From the NCBI GenBank assembly GCA_002390305.1, contig DGPE01000009.1, positions 1 to 10,473 of the forward strand: 10,473 nucleotides of DNA, in the 5' to 3' direction. Positions within the stretch are counted from its first letter, which is position 1. Each line of letters opens with the position of its first letter. Both the position numbers and the translations under genes were made by a program. Shown here in pieces: positions 6,730 through 10,473 of this stretch. The notes beneath the pieces were generated by a model. The model did not search any database, was not told where the DNA came from, and was given only the letters and a program-made list of their open reading frames with translations. This stretch comes from Micrococcales bacterium UBA4448 (GTDB lineage: Bacteria > Actinomycetota > Actinomycetes > Actinomycetales > Microbacteriaceae).

Positions 6730-6739
6730 TTGTATACAA
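6730..6739. promoter_or_regulatory. Putative operator, distal site of the pckG/DUF1059 pair
   Basis: TTGTATACAA is repeated exactly, 62 bp centre to centre from the site at 6668-6677, about six helical turns. It lies 57 bp upstream of the DUF1059-like start codon. It may regulate that gene or cooperate by looping with the proximal site. Confidence 0.58.
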
Positions 6740-6796
6740 ACATCAGAACCAAACCGGTAAAGCTGCCGCATGCCAACGTGGTTTCAGGAAGCAGCA

Positions 6797-7057
6797 ATGC
6801 CACCTCTAGACTCTCTACTAATGAAAACAATTAGTTGCATGGAACTTGGTGGATGCTGCGAGGAGAAATTCAGAGGTGAAACCTTTGAAGAAGTAGCAAA
6901 CCAAAGTCAACTTCACGCCCAAGAGATGATGGCCATCAATGATCAGCCGCACATGCAGGCCATGGCAGAGATGATGGCCATAATGGAGCGCGGTGAAGTT
7001 GACCAGTGGATGAAGGCAAAGATGGAAATGTTCGCCCTGTTGCCTGATGAAGCCTAG
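6797..7057 (+). CDS. Small Met-rich protein, DUF1059-like
   Basis: This 86-residue soluble protein has no signal peptide or membrane segment. From residue 9 it reads MKTISCMELGGCCEEKF, then a GETFEEVANQSQLHAQEM helix. This matches my memory of the DUF1059 pattern (Cys, x-x-LGG-x-C, acidic-aromatic, TxEE, His-Ala). The family's function is unknown to me. The C-terminal half is helical and unusually rich in methionine (13 of 86), with Cys14, Cys20, Cys21, His40 and His52. I chose the ATG at 6797 because AGGAAG (6786-6791) lies five bases before it. The ATG at 6821 would begin exactly at the family core but has no visible ribosome binding site, and an in-frame ATG at 6770 has none either. It is followed 92 bp later by the MFS gene. 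Confidence 0.7.
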   Translation: MPPLDSLLMKTISCMELGGCCEEKFRGETFEEVANQSQLHAQEMMAINDQPHMQAMAEMMAIMERGEVDQWMKAKMEMFALLPDEA

Positions 7058-7114
7058 GTTAGGCCTCAACACGCAACAGAACTACATTCTCCAAAGCCCC
7101 AAGTTCGCCAATAG

Positions 7115-7130
7115 GCGCAATAATCTGCGC
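7115..7130 (+). other. Small hairpin in the MFS leader
   Basis: GCGCA (7115-7119) and TGCGC (7126-7130) can pair across a six-base loop, 19 bases before the MFS GTG. There is no T-run, so it is not a clear terminator. It may be chance, or may influence translation of a gene that lacks an obvious ribosome binding site. Confidence 0.22.
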
Positions 7131-7149
7131 AGCCACTAATCTTGCACCT

Positions 7150-8346
7150 GTGACCAAACTCCTCGCAACCAAAGCACGCAATGCTCTTTGGTTGCAGTTC
7201 TTTGTTATGGGTGTTGTTTCTATGGCATGGGTTCCTAGAATCCCGGAGATTAAAACAGCCAATGAGCTATCTGATACCCAGTTTGGCTTGGTCTTGATCG
7301 CAAGCTCCATTGGGGCAGTTCTAGGTGCTCAGCTGTCCGGAAGAGCAATCCACAGGTTTGGTTCAAGACCGGTGTTTTTTGTGGCACAGGTAGTGGTTCC
7401 GGTTGGGGTTGCGATCATGGGGTTGAGCATTACGCCTTTGGTTTTGGTGGCTGGCCTGTTTTTTATGGGCTTTGGTTATGCAGCGCTGGATGTTGCAGGT
7501 AATGCTCAGGCCGTTGCCATTGAGAATCATCTAAAGAGGCGCTACATAACCTCGGTTCATGGAATGTGGAGCGTGGGAACACTTGCAACCACTTTGTTGG
7601 GTGCTGGGCTTGCTTTTTATATTTCCCCCAGGGACAACCTGTTATGGGTGGCGGGTGTGGGGTTGGTAGTTTTTCTCGTCACCTCTAGATATTTACTTGC
7701 CCCTGACCTTGATAACCACTCAGGTGAAGAAGACACCAAGAGCTCAATGCCATGGTTTGGCAAAGCGGCCTGGCCGCTTTGGATCCTTGGCATTGGTGCA
7801 ACCGGAACCTTTATTGCTGAGGGTGCTGCGGCTGACTGGGCAGCGCTGTTGCTGCGCGATGAAATGGGCGTTGAGATCGGCTACTACGCATCTGCATTTG
7901 CAACCTTTGCACTTGCCATGATTCTTTCCAGGTTTCTGGGCGACAGCTGGTTGGAGAGATGGGGACCCTACCAAGTAGTTAGGTTCTTAGGTGTTGTTGG
8001 TGGAGGGCTATGGGGTGTCTTAATGCTCTCTGGTATTTGGCTCTCCAGTGGATTCCCGCTTCTGGGGATCATTCTTGTGAACACCGGGTTCTTCTTTGCA
8101 GGAATTGCAATTGGCCCTATTTTTCCGGCATTTATTCTTGGTGCTGCCAACCTCAAGGGCGTTGCCCCTTCAGTTGGCATTGCAAGAATTGGTGTGATTT
8201 CAATTGGTGCTTACTTTGTGGGGCCAACTGTTGTTGGGGTGCTGTCTGATCAGATCACCCTGACCTATGCAATGTTGTATCCGGTTGTGTTCTTGGTTCT
8301 TTCCGGTTACCTAGCAAAAGCCATAAAGGGCTCAAGTGCTAACTAG
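7150..8346 (+). CDS. MFS transporter, YbjJ-like
   Basis: This 398-residue integral membrane protein is made almost entirely of hydrophobic segments consistent with 12 helices in two halves, split by a polar loop near 183-203. The N-terminus runs into WVPRIPEIK (27-35), then SDTQFGLVLI. The loop between helices 2 and 3 carries SGRAIHRFGSRP (63-74), a motif-A-like sequence typical of the major facilitator superfamily. The second half begins with AEGAAADWAALLLRD (223-237), a hallmark I associate with the YbjJ group of putative permeases. Substrate is unknown; sugar or drug export are possible but unsupported. The start is GTG at 7150, with no strong ribosome binding site; the next in-frame ATG would remove half of the first helix. 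It follows the DUF1059-like gene by 92 bp, possibly co-transcribed, and converges on purL with nine bases between stop codons. Confidence 0.9.
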   Translation: MTKLLATKARNALWLQFFVMGVVSMAWVPRIPEIKTANELSDTQFGLVLIASSIGAVLGAQLSGRAIHRFGSRPVFFVAQVVVPVGVAIMGLSITPLVLVAGLFFMGFGYAALDVAGNAQAVAIENHLKRRYITSVHGMWSVGTLATTLLGAGLAFYISPRDNLLWVAGVGLVVFLVTSRYLLAPDLDNHSGEEDTKSSMPWFGKAAWPLWILGIGATGTFIAEGAAADWAALLLRDEMGVEIGYYASAFATFALAMILSRFLGDSWLERWGPYQVVRFLGVVGGGLWGVLMLSGIWLSSGFPLLGIILVNTGFFFAGIAIGPIFPAFILGAANLKGVAPSVGIARIGVISIGAYFVGPTVVGVLSDQITLTYAMLYPVVFLVLSGYLAKAIKGSSAN

Positions 8347-8355
8347 CTAGCAGTT

Positions 8356-10473
8356 TTACCCAAATAATTCGCTCATCACACCGGACCAGCTGGTTCGAAT
8401 GTCTTCAAGTTTTAGGTCCGCAACATCCTTGATTTCAACAAGTCCTGAGGTTGAGTCTGTGACACCAATGCGTAGGCAAGGAACACCCCTTGCTTCACAG
8501 AGTGCCTGGAACTTCACGTCGTCTTCTCTTCCAACAGTGACAAGCACTCTTGACTGTGACTCTGAGAAAAGGGCAGCTGTTTGGTCTATTTGGTCACGGT
8601 CAAGAATGTCCCCAAGCCAGATTCTTGCTCCAACGTTGAACCTGAGCGATGCTTCCAATACTGCGATGCCAAGACCACCTTCTGAAAGGTCATGGGCTGA
8701 TTCAATCAGCCCTTGAATGCTTGCGCCGTGTAATAGCTCTGCAAGTAGTTTCTCTTTGGCAAGATCAAGCTTTGGTGGTTGACCACCTAGGTGATCATGA
8801 AGGTCTTTGGCCCATGCCGAACCATCTAGCTCGTCGAAGGTTTCTCCGAGCAGGTAGATGTTGTTGCCATCGTCTTGCCAGCCGGAGGGGATTCTTCTTG
8901 CCACATCGTCAATAACACCTAAGACCCCAACCACTGGGGTTGGGTAGATGGCGATGTCTCCAGACTGGTTATAGAAGCTGACGTTTCCACCTGTTACCGG
9001 GATGCCAAGTTCAAGGCAAGCATCCGCGAGTCCCGCGGTTGCTTCTTTGAATTGCCACATCACTTCTGGGTTTTCAGGGCTTCCGAAGTTCAGACAGTTT
9101 GTTACTGCCCTTGGTAAAGCTCCGGTGACAGCAACGTTTCTATAAGCCTCAGCAAGGGCAAGCCTTGCTCCCTCGTAGGGGTTTAGGTAGGCGTACTTGC
9201 CATTGGCATCGGTTGCCAATGCAACGCCTAGGCCCGATTCTTCAGAGACTCTGATCATGCCGGAATCATCCGGCATAGACAGCGCCGTATTGCCACCGAC
9301 GTATTTGTCATATTGAGCCGTGATCCAGCTCTTGTCAGCTTGGTTTGGAGTTGCAATTAGCTCCATCAACTGGCTTGCCAGTTCTGATGCGTTCTTTGCT
9401 CTTGCAAGGCCGGAGCTTGAATCTTTGTTGAGTGCTTTTTGGTATTTTGGCAGCTTCACCGGACGCTCATAGATAGGGCCATCATGGGCAACTGTTCTTG
9501 GAGGTACGTTTACGATCTCCTCGTGGCCCCAGTTGATATACAGTCGGTCTTCGTCGATGACGTCTCCGAGGACTGAGTACTCCACTTCCCACTTCTGGAC
9601 AATCTTTTCGAATTCTTTTAGCTTCTTCTTTGGCACAACTGCGCACATGCGCTCTTGAGACTCTGACATCAGAATCTCTTCCGGGGTGAGGCTTTCATCC
9701 CTGAGTAAGACATTCTTGAGCTGGACCCTCATGCCCTTGCCACCGTTTGAAGCAAGTTCTGATGTTGCACAGGAGATACCAGCACCACCTAAGTCCTGAA
9801 TACCTGCAACTACACCTGAATGAAATAGCTCAAGGCAGCACTCGATCAGTACCTTCTCGGCGAATGGGTCACCAACCTGCACTGCTGGGCGCTTGGTGGG
9901 ACCGGTTGATTCAAAGGTTTCGGAGGCCAGAACTGAAACACCGCCGATTCCATCGGCGCCGGTTCTTGCGCCAAACAGAATCACTAGGTCGCCAGGATTT
10001 GATGCCTTCGCAAGCTGTAAATCCTCGTGCTTCATTGAGCCAATGGACAGCGCGTTTACCAGCGGGTTTCCCTGGTAGACACTGTCAAAGACTGTTTCGC
10101 CACCGATGTTTGGTAGCCCGAGGCAGTTGCCATAGAAGGAGATGCCGTCTACCACTCCGTGGACAACTCTCGCGGTGTCAGGGTTTGTTGGGGCACCAAA
10201 ACGAAGCTGGTCCATAACCGCTATTGGCCTTGCACCCATAGACAAGATGTCTCTCACGATTCCGCCAACACCGGTTGCAGCACCCTGGAATGGTTCTATG
10301 TAGCTGGGGTGGTTGTGGCTTTCAACCTTGAAGGTGACTGCTAGTCCTTCACCGATGTCAACCACGCCTGCGTTTTCACCCATGCCAACCATGAGGTATT
10401 TGTTCATCTCAGGAGTTACCTTTTCACCGAACTGGCGAAGGTAGATCTTGGAGGATTTATAGCTGCAGTGCTC
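8356..10473 (-). CDS. purL: Phosphoribosylformylglycinamidine synthase subunit PurL, N-terminus cut by window edge
   Basis: This is the large ATP-dependent subunit of FGAM synthase, which converts formylglycinamide ribonucleotide to the amidine in de novo purine synthesis. It works with the PurQ glutaminase and PurS, neither visible. The frame stays open through the right edge, giving 705 residues; the ATG ending at 10407 is internal. The codons before it read [18 protein letters not shown], a conserved catalytic-region motif normally some 50-60 residues from the true start. Further motifs in visible numbering: [20 protein letters not shown] (49-68), [20 protein letters not shown] (252-271), [20 protein letters not shown] (445-464), [13 protein letters not shown] (493-505) and [17 protein letters not shown] (594-610). 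Total length of about 760 fits the small bacterial PurL, not the 1300-residue fused type. No frameshift is seen. It meets the MFS gene tail to tail without a terminator between. Confidence 0.97.
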   Translation of the reverse strand, partial: EHCSYKSSKIYLRQFGEKVTPEMNKYLMVGMGENAGVVDIGEGLAVTFKVESHNHPSYIEPFQGAATGVGGIVRDILSMGARPIAVMDQLRFGAPTNPDTARVVHGVVDGISFYGNCLGLPNIGGETVFDSVYQGNPLVNALSIGSMKHEDLQLAKASNPGDLVILFGARTGADGIGGVSVLASETFESTGPTKRPAVQVGDPFAEKVLIECCLELFHSGVVAGIQDLGGAGISCATSELASNGGKGMRVQLKNVLLRDESLTPEEILMSESQERMCAVVPKKKLKEFEKIVQKWEVEYSVLGDVIDEDRLYINWGHEEIVNVPPRTVAHDGPIYERPVKLPKYQKALNKDSSSGLARAKNASELASQLMELIATPNQADKSWITAQYDKYVGGNTALSMPDDSGMIRVSEESGLGVALATDANGKYAYLNPYEGARLALAEAYRNVAVTGALPRAVTNCLNFGSPENPEVMWQFKEATAGLADACLELGIPVTGGNVSFYNQSGDIAIYPTPVVGVLGVIDDVARRIPSGWQDDGNNIYLLGETFDELDGSAWAKDLHDHLGGQPPKLDLAKEKLLAELLHGASIQGLIESAHDLSEGGLGIAVLEASLRFNVGARIWLGDILDRDQIDQTAALFSESQSRVLVTVGREDDVKFQALCEARGVPCLRIGVTDSTSGLVEIKDVADLKLEDIRTSWSGVMSELFG

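Noticed and set aside
6465..6809. A 114-codon plus-strand open frame across the pckG promoter region
   Set aside because: It begins antisense inside pckG, runs through the promoter and operators, and shows no recognisable domain.
7052..7064. GCCTA-GGT-TAGGC dyad over the DUF1059-like stop as a terminator
   Set aside because: The stem is only five base pairs and no T-run follows on either strand.
7059..7310. Minus-strand open frame ending just after the DUF1059-like stop, with a coherent-looking tail (GELGALENVVLLRVEA)
   Set aside because: Most of it is antisense to the conserved first part of the MFS gene. The part in the gap is only about 30 codons with no convincing start, so it is probably chance.
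9747..10217. 156-codon plus-strand open frame opposite purL
   Set aside because: It is Arg/His/Leu-rich and antisense to invariant PurL motifs, a typical shadow frame.
1..10473. Search for tRNA, rRNA, CRISPR, insertion sequence, phage or defence genes
   Set aside because: Nearly all of the sequence is taken by housekeeping or metabolic genes and short regulatory gaps; no repeats spaced like CRISPR, transposase or integrase motifs were seen.

Overview
The window is a compact stretch of bacterial chromosome of moderate GC content (about half, judged by eye). It fits a low-GC, streamlined actinobacterium, perhaps a freshwater Microbacteriaceae relative. Three things support this: a GTP-type PEP carboxykinase, a stand-alone PurL without a fused glutaminase domain, and short gaps between genes. 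The assignment is an inference; there is no rRNA or other phylogenetic marker. I see no transposon, phage gene, tRNA or CRISPR array.

Layout, left to right. A VOC (glyoxalase-fold) gene runs off the left edge on the minus strand (1-116). It diverges across a 145-bp region rich in dyad symmetry from a two-gene plus-strand operon. That operon holds a fused alpha/beta E1 of a 2-oxoacid/acetoin-type dehydrogenase (262-2448) and its lipoyl-bearing E2 (2448-3707), overlapping by one base. A strong two-way terminator (3721-3769) separates E2 from a convergent short-chain dehydrogenase (3778-4581), whose C-terminal half resembles acetoin reductase/2,3-butanediol dehydrogenase. Next on the same strand is PEP carboxykinase pckG (4739-6541). 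Its promoter region diverges from a small Met-rich DUF1059-like gene (6797-7057), followed by a YbjJ-like MFS transporter (7150-8346). The MFS gene converges on purL (8356 to the right edge), which lacks only its N-terminus.

How the genes may work together. E1 and E2 form most of a TPP/lipoate complex yielding acyl-CoA; no E3 is visible. If the substrate is acetoin, the nearby dehydrogenase could feed it from 2,3-butanediol, and PEP carboxykinase would allow gluconeogenesis from the C2 products. This is a hypothesis; a branched-chain or other 2-oxoacid is equally possible for E1/E2.

The most interesting observation is regulatory. Both divergent promoter regions (VOC/E1 and pckG/DUF1059) carry two copies of a TTGTATACAA-like palindrome, 63 and 62 bp apart centre to centre. 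This suggests one GntR-family-like regulator acting on both loci through paired sites.
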